DNA of 64,000 bases from Haloferula helveola. Its GTDB lineage: Bacteria > Verrucomicrobiota > Verrucomicrobiia > Verrucomicrobiales > Akkermansiaceae. The notes beneath the pieces are model-generated. The model did no database searches. It worked only from the letters and a program-made list of their open reading frames with translations, and was not told the DNA's origin. Shown one piece after another: positions 26,218 through 33,955 of this stretch. The position numbers and the translations under genes were made by a program. The stretch covers positions 4,278,001 to 4,342,000 of the forward strand of contig NZ_AP024702.1 of assembly GCF_037076345.1 (NCBI RefSeq), read 5' to 3'. Within the stretch, counting starts at the first letter, position 1. The number at the start of each line of letters is the position of its first letter.

Positions 26218-28053
26218 ATGGAAATTCCCTACGTCGTCAATCCGCGCAAGGACACCGGCCTCTTCAACTCGAAGATCGCCATCTGGCTGTTCCTCGCGTC
26301 GGAAGTCATGCTCTTCGGCGGTCTTTTCTCCGCCTACATCTTCCTCCGCCTCGGAGCGGATTACCCATGGCCGGAGCGGACCCTGCCCGTGCTGCCGGGC
26401 CTGATCAACACGTTCATCCTGATCGCCTCGTCGGTCACCGTCGTGTTCGCCTGGGCCTCGCTCAAGATGCGCCAGTGGGGCCGTTTCCAGATCTTCATGG
26501 GCATCACGGTCGCTTGCGCCGCGATCTTCATGGTCTTCAAGGGGATCGAGTACAACGTCAAGTTCCACCACCAGGCCGCACGGCTCAATGACTACACCGC
26601 GATCGAGGGGCACATCGACTACTTCAAGGTCGGGGGCGACGATCACGGTCACGGGGATCACGGCGACCATGAGCCGGAGTACCTACTGGATGCCCACGGT
26701 CACAAGATCGAGGCGAACCGCCACAACATCCTGACCAGTTCGCTGACCTTCGACCTTGCCCGGATGCAGGGCGACTGGGTGGAGGATGCGATCGCCGAGG
26801 CCACGACGGAGGGAGTCGCGATCACGCTTGCCGAGGATTTCGACCTGAATGCGGCGGACTCCGCCGAGCCGGACGAAGACAAGATCGTCAAGGCGGGCAC
26901 GCCGCTGTCGCTTGAAGTCATCGACAAGCTCAAGGGTATCCAACTCGACAATCACGCCGAGAATTCCAACTGGCGGATCCGATTCAATCGCGAGGCATGG
27001 CGCCTCAAGAAGGCCGACATCAAGCGCAACGACCTGCTCGGTGAAGCGGCGTTCGCGGCCGACTATCCGAAGGGTGCTGAGGCGGGCGCGGATGAGCGCG
27101 ATGAGATCTACGCACGCTGGAAGGCGGGCATGCGTGCACGTCTTGCGACCGAGGTGTCACTGACCGAGGTCAAGCTCAGCGACGACGGCGCCGTCCCCGT
27201 CCTCATCAAGGGCAAGTCGCTTGACGACGTGAGCCTTCCTGAGAAGCCCACCGTCAAGTTCACCTTCAGCAAGCCGATGGTGCTGCGGTTGAAGAGCCAC
27301 GACGTGATCAATGACTACGAGGAGGGCTCCACCTCCGTGGCTCTGCGCGACAACACCGTGGTCGAGGGCAAGTATGAGCCAAGCCCGATGAATTTCCACT
27401 ATGTCGACGGCATCGACTTCCAGCACCTCGTGATGATCGCCGAGGAGAAGGATCAGGATCCGATCATCGCGATCGAGAGCAGCTGGTTGATCAAGAACAA
27501 CCCGGAGGTCGCCGAGCTTTGGGAGATGCACAAGGGAGTGGTCGAGCAGTTGGAGGATCACCTGGCCAAGAAGGACCGTGAGCCGACTCACAAGGACCGC
27601 TACCGCATGGGATGGCAGGAGATCGCCTTCTATATGGATGCCCTTGAAAAGCACACGGCCGAGGGCGGCAAGGGGTTGCCCGAGATCAAGATTGGGGAAA
27701 AGGCGGTTTCGGCTCCCAAAGTCACGATGACTCTCAAGGAGCACTTCATGGGGCCGGACTACCATAACCGGAAGTTCCCGCATGTCTCGGTGCCCAGGGC
27801 GGAAGTCGCCTTGGACTCGAAGTTCACGCCCAAGTGGAATACCTACTACGCGATCTACTTCACGATCACCGGATTGCACGGACTCCACGTGGTCGGTGGC
27901 GCCATCGTGCTCGCCTACTACCTCTTCTGCAGCCGCAAGATGTATCAAAGCAACCCGGAGTGGCTCGCCAACCGGGTCGAAGTCGGCGGCCTTTTCTGGC
28001 ACTTCGTTGACCTCGTCTGGATCTTCGCCTTCCCGATTTTCTACCTCATGTGA
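26218..28053 (+). CDS. ctaE: Cytochrome c oxidase subunit III with a very large periplasmic insertion
   Basis: A 611-aa protein, against about 200-270 aa for normal subunit III. Three helices occupy residues 19-112 (IAIWLFLASEVMLFGG, LINTFILIASSVTVVFAW, FMGITVACAAIFMVFKGIEY). The last two helices are at 541-611 (ITGLHGLHVVGGAIV, FWHFVDLVWIFAFPIFYLM). Between them lie about 420 extra hydrophilic residues (about 113-535), starting with a His-rich stretch at 142-162. Frame and codon use are continuous, so this is not an assembly artefact in appearance. By the topology of five-helix subunit III the insertion should face the periplasm. It may contact cytochromes or alternative complex III. Confidence 0.9.
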   Translation: MEIPYVVNPRKDTGLFNSKIAIWLFLASEVMLFGGLFSAYIFLRLGADYPWPERTLPVLPGLINTFILIASSVTVVFAWASLKMRQWGRFQIFMGITVACAAIFMVFKGIEYNVKFHHQAARLNDYTAIEGHIDYFKVGGDDHGHGDHGDHEPEYLLDAHGHKIEANRHNILTSSLTFDLARMQGDWVEDAIAEATTEGVAITLAEDFDLNAADSAEPDEDKIVKAGTPLSLEVIDKLKGIQLDNHAENSNWRIRFNREAWRLKKADIKRNDLLGEAAFAADYPKGAEAGADERDEIYARWKAGMRARLATEVSLTEVKLSDDGAVPVLIKGKSLDDVSLPEKPTVKFTFSKPMVLRLKSHDVINDYEEGSTSVALRDNTVVEGKYEPSPMNFHYVDGIDFQHLVMIAEEKDQDPIIAIESSWLIKNNPEVAELWEMHKGVVEQLEDHLAKKDREPTHKDRYRMGWQEIAFYMDALEKHTAEGGKGLPEIKIGEKAVSAPKVTMTLKEHFMGPDYHNRKFPHVSVPRAEVALDSKFTPKWNTYYAIYFTITGLHGLHVVGGAIVLAYYLFCSRKMYQSNPEWLANRVEVGGLFWHFVDLVWIFAFPIFYLM

Positions 28054-28104
28054 TCGGGCGATCCGCCAAAACACCCATCCCAAGATTCCAACACATTCCA
28101 TTCC

Positions 28105-28482
28105 ATGGCTGACAGCGTAGAAGACATCAAGAAGTCCGCACGGCTGTATCTCATGATCGGCGCGGCGCTTTTCGTGGGCACGGTCCTGACGGTAATGGTC
28201 GCGACCGTTCCGGCCCTCGATTTCGGTGGTCACGGCTTCGACAAGGCGGACATGATTCTCGGTCTCGCGATCGCCACCACCAAGGCAACTCTCGTCGCCC
28301 TGATCTTCATGCACCTGAATCACGAGAAGGTGTGGGTCTACTGGCTGTTCGGCTTCGGGCTCTTCTTCGGCGTGGCGATGGTGGCGCTCATCTTCCTCGC
28401 GAAGGGCGATCCCATTCACTACGACAACTTCTCGACCGGAACCGACCCGGCACCATTGGTTGAACCGGTCGACTCCGATTGA
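28105..28482 (+). CDS. ctaF: Cytochrome c oxidase subunit IV
   Basis: A 125-aa protein with three hydrophobic segments: YLMIGAALFVGTVLTVMVAT, MILGLAIATTKATLVALIFMHL and WVYWLFGFGLFFGVAMVALIF. It contains the family core ATTKATLVALIFMHLNHEK of prokaryotic cytochrome c oxidase subunit IV (CtaF/CoxF). It is a small structural or assembly subunit of the aa3 oxidase. The gene directly follows ctaE and the start is preceded by TTCCATTCC. Confidence 0.88.
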   Translation: MADSVEDIKKSARLYLMIGAALFVGTVLTVMVATVPALDFGGHGFDKADMILGLAIATTKATLVALIFMHLNHEKVWVYWLFGFGLFFGVAMVALIFLAKGDPIHYDNFSTGTDPAPLVEPVDSD

Positions 28483-28512
28483 CCCGAAACTCATCCGGCC
28501 GATCTTCCCGCC

Positions 28513-28713
28513 ATGTCCCTGAGATCCTTCCATATCGTTTTCGTCACGGTGAGCACTCTAATGTTCATCTTCTTGGCGCTGTGGGCATTCCTGCTGACGG
28601 AAGAGCGGAGCGTGGTCTCCGCCGGACTTGGAATTCTAGGAATCGCCGGAACGGTCGGAATGCCGATCTACGGTGTCTATTTCTACCGCAAAGCCCGAAA
28701 CATCCTGCTCTGA
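28513..28713 (+). CDS. Small two-helix membrane protein of the oxidase operon
   Basis: A 66-aa protein (MSLRSFHIVFVTVSTLMFIFLALWAF...). It has two predicted membrane helices (about 7-26 and 37-55) and a short basic tail YFYRKARNILL. No family was recognised. It lies between ctaF and ctaC and its stop overlaps the start of the next small gene (ATGA), so it belongs to the same transcript. An assembly or accessory subunit of the oxidase is plausible but not shown. Confidence 0.75.
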   Translation: MSLRSFHIVFVTVSTLMFIFLALWAFLLTEERSVVSAGLGILGIAGTVGMPIYGVYFYRKARNILL

Positions 28714-28934
28714 TGACCATGCCATCGATCATTGCCTGCGCCACTTGCGCCAACAATTTCGCCGATAACGGACCGAACGCGGCCGGCTGGTCGATTCTGT
28801 TCATGCTGGGCGTGATCGTTCTGATGATGACCGGTGTGGCCTTCTTCATGATTCGCATCGCCCTGCGCAGCCGCAATTCGCTCGATCCGGAGCTGCGCGA
28901 CGACTTCGAGACCGCCGCCGTCCAATCCCACTGA
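28713..28934 (+). CDS. Small single-helix membrane protein with an N-terminal CxxC
   Basis: A 73-aa protein reading MTMPSIIACATCANNFADNG, with a C-A-T-C pair at residues 9-12, then one strong membrane helix (AGWSILFMLGVIVLMMTGVAFFMI) and an acidic tail. The start overlaps the preceding stop by one base. No known family was recognised. The Cys pair next to a membrane helix inside a cytochrome oxidase operon suggests a metal-handling or assembly role, such as copper, which is inference only. Confidence 0.72.
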   Translation: MTMPSIIACATCANNFADNGPNAAGWSILFMLGVIVLMMTGVAFFMIRIALRSRNSLDPELRDDFETAAVQSH

Positions 28935-28947
28935 TTTTCCGCCGTCC

Positions 28948-29742
28948 ATGAACTCCCTGAGTCCTTCGAAATTCCTCAGTATCCCCGATAACTTCTCGAA
29001 TCACGGGGGACGGGTCGACCACATGATCGACGTCGTTCACTGGCTGATGATCGCGCTGTTCATCGGTTGGACGCTGTTCTTCCTGTACTGCCTTGTCCGG
29101 TTCCGCCAGTCGGCCAATCCGAAAGCCTCGTATCACGGTGTCCGGAACCACGTGTCGTCCCACCTCGAAATCGGGATCGTGATTCTCGAGGCCGTGCTGC
29201 TTCTCGGTTTCGCGTTCCCCTTGTGGAAGGAGCGGACCGATTCATGGGAAACGGTGCAGCAGCGCAACCCGATCCGTGTAAGGGTCATCGGCTGGCAGTT
29301 CGGCTGGACCTATCACTATGCGGGTGCCGACGGCAAGTTCGGCCGGATCGACCATCGTCTCAAGACAGCGAACAGCGACCCGGGCATCGACCTCGACGAT
29401 CCCAACGCGCTCGATGATTTCACCACTTCGGTGCTCAAGCTGCCAAAGGGCCGTCCTGCGATTCTCAATATCGGCTCGAACGACGTGATCCACAACTACG
29501 CGATCATCCCGATGCGGATCCAGCAGGATGCGATCCCGGGCCGCGAGATCCCGATGTGGTTCACACCGAACAAGGAACTCGAAACCTCGGTCGTTTGTGC
29601 CCAGCTCTGTGGCGAAGGCCATGGAAACATGGCCGGCCAGATGGAGGTCATCAGTGAGAAGGCCTTTGATTCGTGGTTTGCCGCGGAGTCCGAGTCCGCT
29701 CTCAAACGCAACAGCCCCGCTGAGGCCACCGCGGCCCGTTGA
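28948..29742 (+). CDS. ctaC: Cytochrome c oxidase subunit II with CuA site
   Basis: A 264-aa protein with two transmembrane helices (about 27-52 and 72-93) and a cupredoxin domain. CuA ligands are visible: His182 in DVIHNYAIIP, then Cys217, Cys221, His225 and Met228 in VVCAQLCGEGHGNM. The residue between the Cys pair is Gln219 where most enzymes have the Glu that also binds the Mg site. There is no fused cytochrome c domain, so electrons must come from a separate cytochrome such as ActE or the monohaem proteins encoded upstream. It is placed last, after ctaD-ctaE-ctaF, which is an unusual order. Confidence 0.94.
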   Translation: MNSLSPSKFLSIPDNFSNHGGRVDHMIDVVHWLMIALFIGWTLFFLYCLVRFRQSANPKASYHGVRNHVSSHLEIGIVILEAVLLLGFAFPLWKERTDSWETVQQRNPIRVRVIGWQFGWTYHYAGADGKFGRIDHRLKTANSDPGIDLDDPNALDDFTTSVLKLPKGRPAILNIGSNDVIHNYAIIPMRIQQDAIPGREIPMWFTPNKELETSVVCAQLCGEGHGNMAGQMEVISEKAFDSWFAAESESALKRNSPAEATAAR

Positions 29743-29791
29743 GACGACGTCCGGGCTGGGCATCGACAGCGGTCCGGGTGATGCTCGGGCC

Positions 29792-30103
29792 GTGGAGGAA
29801 ATCGACCGCGAAGACTTCCGCAATCTTCTCGAGGAGATCGGGCGGATGCGGATGCCATTCGGCATGTATGGGCGGAAGGCTCATCCTCCGCATGGGTTCC
29901 CGATCCACGACCTGCCGCTCGAATATCTCGTCTGGTTCAAGTCACAGGGCTTTCCCAAGGGACGTCTCGGCGAACTGATGGAGGCCGTTCACGACATCAA
30001 GGCGCACGGGATGGACGAGGTCTTCAATCCTCTGCGTCGCGCGCTGGGCGGTCGCGCGAAGCTCAAGCCGCAGCGCCCCACGTCGTGGGATTTCGAGGAA
30101 TAG
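29792..30103 (+). CDS. DUF3820-family small protein
   Basis: A 103-aa soluble protein. It contains the DUF3820 pattern: IGRMRMPFGMYGRKAHPPHGFPIHDLPLEYLVWFKSQGFPKGRLGELMEAVHDIK, with the R-MPFG-Y, YL-WF and G-P-G-LG motifs. The family is found across proteobacteria and others and its function is not established. No ATG is available near the conserved domain, so GTG at 29792 (VEEIDRED) is chosen. It follows ctaC by 49 bp and may be co-transcribed. A hairpin follows the stop. Confidence 0.75.
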   Translation: MEEIDREDFRNLLEEIGRMRMPFGMYGRKAHPPHGFPIHDLPLEYLVWFKSQGFPKGRLGELMEAVHDIKAHGMDEVFNPLRRALGGRAKLKPQRPTSWDFEE

Positions 30104-30116
30104 AGGTCGGGCCCCT

Positions 30117-30140
30117 GGCCAGCCGCGTGCGGCTCCGGCC
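30117..30140. terminator. GC-rich hairpin between convergent genes
   Basis: GGCC-AGCCGC-GT-GCGGCT-CC-GGCC forms a ten-pair stem with a small bulge. It lies in the 40-bp gap between the end of the respiratory cluster and the end of metG. There is no T-run, so if it terminates it is not a classical intrinsic terminator. Its position suits both strands. Confidence 0.4.
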
Positions 30141-30143
30141 GTC

Positions 30144-31718
30144 TTAGGCTTCCTCGTCGATGACGATTCGTGGAAAGACGGGCTTCGGTTTGCCGGTGGT
30201 GTGTCCGTCTTCAACGAGCCCCCACGCCAGACCGGACAACTTCAGGTCCAGCAGGTCCTCTTTGCGCAATTGGTAAGCAAGACGCCCGGCTGGCTCGGGA
30301 AGCACCGGTGAAAGCAGCACGGTGAGATGGGCCAGACTCTCGACCATGTGGTAGAGAACCGTCTCGAGGCGTGCCTTCTTGGTCTCATCCTTGGCAAGCA
30401 CCCATGGCTCGTTGCGATCGGTGTAGGCGTTGCACTGCTTCACGTGCCCGTTGATCGCTTTCAGTGCCGCCGCCGGATCGAAGCGGTCCATCGCCTCCCG
30501 GTAGGCAGCGGTCGTTGCTTCGAGCGACTGGCGGAGTTCGAGATCCTGGGATTCCGGTTCGTGGGTGGTCGTGACTGTCCCGCCGCAGAACCTGGCCGTC
30601 ATGTTCAACGCACGGTTGCAGAGATTGCCCAGTTCGTTGGCCAGTTCCTGATTGTAGAGCATCAGAAACCGCTCGGGATCGAAGTCGGAATCCTTGCCGG
30701 TGACGATATCGCGCGCAAGGTAGTAGCGGACCGCATCGGGGCCGAAGCGGTCCGCGAGCTCGTCGGGATCGACCACGTTGCCGAGCGACTTGGACATCTT
30801 CTCGCCCCTGATGTTCCACCAGCCGTGAACCAGCAGGCGGGGAAGTTGCTCATCCGGGAAACCCATCGCGTGGAGCATGCACAGCCAGTAGATGCCGTGG
30901 GCCGGAACCAGGATGTCTTTGCCAATGATGTGAAGGGGAGTGGTCGATCCGTCCGAGGGCCAGAGCTTGTTGAATTCCGGAAGCTCGGATCCCTCGTCAG
31001 CGAGGTAGCCGGCAAAGGAGATGTAGTTGATGAGGGCATCGAACCAAACGTAGGTGACGAACTCCGGGTCGAAGGGGATCTCGATTCCCCAACGGAGCCG
31101 CTCTTTCGGCCGCGAGATGCACAGGTCCTGCTCACCGGCCCGCTCAACCGCTCCCAGCAGTTCGTTGCGGCGGAAGGATGGGATCACGCTGTCCTCGCGG
31201 GTCGTCACGTAGTCCTTGAGCCATGCGGCATGGTCGGACAGGCGGAAATACCAGTTCTCTTCCTCAATTTCGACGACCTCGCCCCACTCGGGTCCGAACT
31301 CGCCCGCATCGTTGCGGTCGCGATCCGTCAGGAACTGTTCCTGACGTACGGAGTAGAAGCCGCTGTAGGCTTTCTTGTACAGCTGGCCTTTGTCCTTGAG
31401 GTCCGAAAGGATCTTCTGGACGCAAGCCTTGTGGCGGTCGTCGGTCGTCGCCGCCCAACCGTCATAGTCGACACCGAGCTTCTTCCACAGGTTCAGGAAG
31501 AGCTTGGTCTTCTTGGTGGCGAAAGTCGCCGGATGAACGCCTTCTTTCTCCGCGGTCTGCTGGACCTTCTGGCCGTGCTGGTCGACTCCCGTGAGGAAGT
31601 AGCATTCGTCCCCGCGGAGCCGGATGTAGCGGGCGAGCACGTCGGCTAGGACCTTCTCGTAGGCGTGGCCGATGTGCGGCGCGCCGTTGGTGTAGTCGAT
31701 GGCGGTGGTCAGGAGCAT
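30144..31718 (-). CDS. metG: Methionyl-tRNA synthetase
   Basis: A 524-aa class I synthetase charging tRNA-Met. The ATP-binding HIGH variant is APHIGHAYEKV and the second signature is GEKMSKSLGNVVDPD. VDQHGQKVQQTAEKEG is also typical. The connective region (YKKAYSGFYSVRQEQFL) lacks the Cys pairs of zinc-binding forms, and the C-terminal tRNA-binding (OB-fold) extension is absent, as in many bacteria. ATG at 31718 (MLLTTAIDYTNG) is chosen. An upstream in-frame ATG would translate part of a heptanucleotide repeat and is not likely. Confidence 0.95.
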   Translation of the reverse strand: MLLTTAIDYTNGAPHIGHAYEKVLADVLARYIRLRGDECYFLTGVDQHGQKVQQTAEKEGVHPATFATKKTKLFLNLWKKLGVDYDGWAATTDDRHKACVQKILSDLKDKGQLYKKAYSGFYSVRQEQFLTDRDRNDAGEFGPEWGEVVEIEEENWYFRLSDHAAWLKDYVTTREDSVIPSFRRNELLGAVERAGEQDLCISRPKERLRWGIEIPFDPEFVTYVWFDALINYISFAGYLADEGSELPEFNKLWPSDGSTTPLHIIGKDILVPAHGIYWLCMLHAMGFPDEQLPRLLVHGWWNIRGEKMSKSLGNVVDPDELADRFGPDAVRYYLARDIVTGKDSDFDPERFLMLYNQELANELGNLCNRALNMTARFCGGTVTTTHEPESQDLELRQSLEATTAAYREAMDRFDPAAALKAINGHVKQCNAYTDRNEPWVLAKDETKKARLETVLYHMVESLAHLTVLLSPVLPEPAGRLAYQLRKEDLLDLKLSGLAWGLVEDGHTTGKPKPVFPRIVIDEEA

Positions 31719-31729
31719 GGCGGCAGGGT

Positions 31730-31764
31730 GAACATCGAACATCGAACGTCCAACATCGAACGTC
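31730..31764. repeat. Heptanucleotide tandem repeat upstream of metG
   Basis: Five exact-period 7-mers of consensus (G/C)AAC(A/G)TC: GAACATC, GAACATC, GAACGTC, CAACATC, GAACGTC, with a decaying sixth copy. The array ends 11 bp from the metG ATG. It resembles the array at 5611-5645 in period and position though not in unit sequence. A two-copy remnant (GAACGTC CAACCCC) is at 6777-6790. Confidence 0.7.
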
Positions 31765-31784
31765 GAAGTCCTCGGAAATGAATC

Positions 31785-32120
31785 TCAGGAGTTGCGATCA
31801 ACCTTGCCGCCGAGCGATAGGATTCGGGCATTCCCCTTGGCGGCCTCCGCTTCGGGGATGTTGCCGTCGCGGACGTACATCTGGGACAGGGACGTCCAGG
31901 CGAGAAGGTCGTTGGGACGGAGGGTGACGGCCTTGAGTCCGCAGCCGATGGCTTCCTTGACCTCGCCGAGTTTCAGCAGGGCCATGCCGAGGGCATGCCA
32001 GCCGTCGAAGAACTCAGGATCGAGTTCGGTACTGCGTCGATAGAGCGCGGCGGCCTCATCGAGATCTCCGGTGGCAAGGCAGCCGTTGCCCTCGTCGAAG
32101 AGATCGTCGCGCTGGGACAT
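31785..32120 (-). CDS. Small tetratricopeptide-repeat protein
   Basis: A 111-aa soluble protein made of about three TPR units: DLFDEGNGCLATGDLDEAAALYRRSTELDPEF, DGWHALGMALLKLGEVKEAIGCGLKAVTLRP and LLAWTSLSQMYVRDGNIPEAEAAKGNARIL. TPR proteins mediate protein-protein contact; no partner can be named. The start at 32120 (MSQRDDLF) is chosen because earlier starts would overlap the end of ppiD and lie outside the repeat. It is 17 bp after the ppiD stop on the same strand, so they are likely co-transcribed. Confidence 0.8.
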   Translation of the reverse strand: MSQRDDLFDEGNGCLATGDLDEAAALYRRSTELDPEFFDGWHALGMALLKLGEVKEAIGCGLKAVTLRPNDLLAWTSLSQMYVRDGNIPEAEAAKGNARILSLGGKVDRNS

Positions 32121-32137
32121 CGGGGCGCGGTGTCCGC

Positions 32138-33784
32138 TCAGGGAGTGGCGGTCTGGAGGTTGGCTTGCCGGATCTCCTCGTTCAACCATGCCGCGAAGGC
32201 GGCGTTCTCGTTCCGGATTTCGAGGTTCGAGCCGAGGCTGTCGATCTGCTGCCCACGGTTGTCGTCCTTGATGATCTGGCGATTGTCGACGTGGATGATC
32301 ACGGCGCGGTCGTCCTGGTAGAGGGGCTCCGCGAACTCACCGGGGTTCACGGTCGAGGCGAGCTGGAAGATTTCCCTTGAGGCAGATTCGTCGTCGAGCG
32401 TGTCCGACATCGCCCAAGGTCCGAGCTTCTTGGGTTCGAGTTCCAGCTCCTTGGCCGCATCCTCGAACGACTTTCCACCTTCGATCGACTTCTTGAGGGC
32501 TTCGGTCTTCGCCTCCACCTCGGCTTTGATCGCTTCGTCGGCCTTCTCATCGACATACTGTTCCTTCACCTCCTCCTTGGCCTCGTCGAAAGACTTCTCG
32601 CGGACCTCCTCGACCTCATCGAGTCGGGCGACGAGCCATTGGTTGTCACCGACGCCGATCGCGTCGGTGAAAGGCGCCAGTGGATCGGGCCCCAAGGTGA
32701 GTCCGAACAGGTGGTTGGCTACGGACTTGCCGCCGGCCGTGGCGCGGGGTCGCAGCTTCAGATCGGCCGGCAGGGTGGTCTCGGTGACCCAGTCGGTCTG
32801 GACCAGCGTCCAGCCCTTTTCTCCGACGAGCTTGACGTAGTCTTCGCCTTCGGAGTCGTGAACCTTGTTGATGAAGTCATCCACGGCGATCGCCAGTTCC
32901 TTGTCGACTTTCGCTCGGGCTTCCTCGCGGGCCTGCTTCTCGGCATCCGCTTTCTCTTGCTCCTCCGGCGTCTTTTCCGGGGCGTCGGGAGCCTCCGGCT
33001 TTTCCACGATATCGTCCGGGTATTGCGGGGAGGCGAGAACGTAGCTGACTTTGATTCGCTTCTCGGTCTTGAACGCATCCTTGCGAGTCTCCCAGTATTC
33101 CTGAAGCTCTTCGTCGGTCGGCTGGATCTTCTCGACGAACGGAGCGGTATCGATGCTTGCGACCGATGCTTCGACCTGTTGCGAGCGGACGACCGTCATC
33201 GCTTCGGCGAGGTGTCGGGAGCCCGGCAGGCCGCCGCCGACGATCGTGCGGACTTCCTCAGTGGCGATCACGTCGCGGATCAGGTCGAGGAAGTCATGCT
33301 CGAACAGCCCGTACGATCCGAGGGACTCCTTGAACGCGTTGTAGGCCGTTTGGTTGAACTCACCCGGTGTTCCGGGGGGAGTTCCAGCCGGTGGCTGGGT
33401 TTGGAAGACCCGCAGCCCTTCGACGAATTCCTGCACGTCCTCGTCGGAGGGATAGATCCCGAACTCCTCACTGGCGTTCTTGATGACCACGCGTCCGGCG
33501 AAGAACTGGAGATTCTGGTTGTTCTCGTCCTGGGCGTCACCGCGGAGCGCATTGAAAAAGCCGTAGAGTTGGTAGTCAGGTAGGCGCTGGATCAGAGAGA
33601 TCGAGGAGGGCCCCAGTTTCTGGTACTCGGGGTAGCTGTAACCACGGCCGTTGACGGTCACGTAGGTGCCGCTGCCGGCGCTGCGAGTGAAGATCCCGCT
33701 GGTGTCCATGAAGATGAACCCGAGGAGGAGAAGTACGATCACCACGATGATCAGGCCGGTGTATCTGCGAATGTTCTCGATCAT
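32138..33784 (-). CDS. PpiD/SurA-like membrane-anchored periplasmic peptidyl-prolyl isomerase or foldase
   Basis: A 548-aa protein with a short cytoplasmic N-terminus and one transmembrane helix (YTGLIIVVIVLLLLGFIFM, residues 8-26), as in PpiD. The SurA/PpiD N-terminal chaperone domain includes YVTVNGRGYSYPEYQKL. The parvulin-like region around 210-500 is interrupted by a charged Glu/Pro/Ala-rich segment (about 255-300, EKPEAPDAPEKTPEEQEKAD). It is predicted to help fold outer-membrane and secreted proteins, which fits a genome with giant secreted proteins. Enzymatic activity of the degenerate parvulin domain is uncertain. A structured leader with a terminator precedes it. Confidence 0.8.
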   Translation of the reverse strand: MIENIRRYTGLIIVVIVLLLLGFIFMDTSGIFTRSAGSGTYVTVNGRGYSYPEYQKLGPSSISLIQRLPDYQLYGFFNALRGDAQDENNQNLQFFAGRVVIKNASEEFGIYPSDEDVQEFVEGLRVFQTQPPAGTPPGTPGEFNQTAYNAFKESLGSYGLFEHDFLDLIRDVIATEEVRTIVGGGLPGSRHLAEAMTVVRSQQVEASVASIDTAPFVEKIQPTDEELQEYWETRKDAFKTEKRIKVSYVLASPQYPDDIVEKPEAPDAPEKTPEEQEKADAEKQAREEARAKVDKELAIAVDDFINKVHDSEGEDYVKLVGEKGWTLVQTDWVTETTLPADLKLRPRATAGGKSVANHLFGLTLGPDPLAPFTDAIGVGDNQWLVARLDEVEEVREKSFDEAKEEVKEQYVDEKADEAIKAEVEAKTEALKKSIEGGKSFEDAAKELELEPKKLGPWAMSDTLDDESASREIFQLASTVNPGEFAEPLYQDDRAVIIHVDNRQIIKDDNRGQQIDSLGSNLEIRNENAAFAAWLNEEIRQANLQTATP

Positions 33785-33915
33785 GAAGCGCGTGCCGCTT
33801 GCGTGCGGGGCGCGGAAGTAAAGGGATCCCGCCTCGGTCCTTCAACCCTTATTCGCACCCGTACCGAGGGCGTCCGGTTCGACTGCCGGGAGGGGGAGTC
33901 GCATCGCCGTCCCCG

Positions 33916-33955
33916 AAAAAAAATTGCCGCCGGGGAGCACCCACTCCCCGACGGC
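33916..33955 (-). terminator. Intrinsic terminator in the ppiD leader
   Basis: On the minus strand an 11-bp stem with one internal mismatch (33944-33950 plus 33952-33955 against 33931-33937 plus 33926-33929, 6-nt loop) is followed by a run of eight T (33923-33916). It lies 130 bp upstream of the ppiD start and in its direction, so it acts as either an attenuator or the end of a small RNA. Confidence 0.75.
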
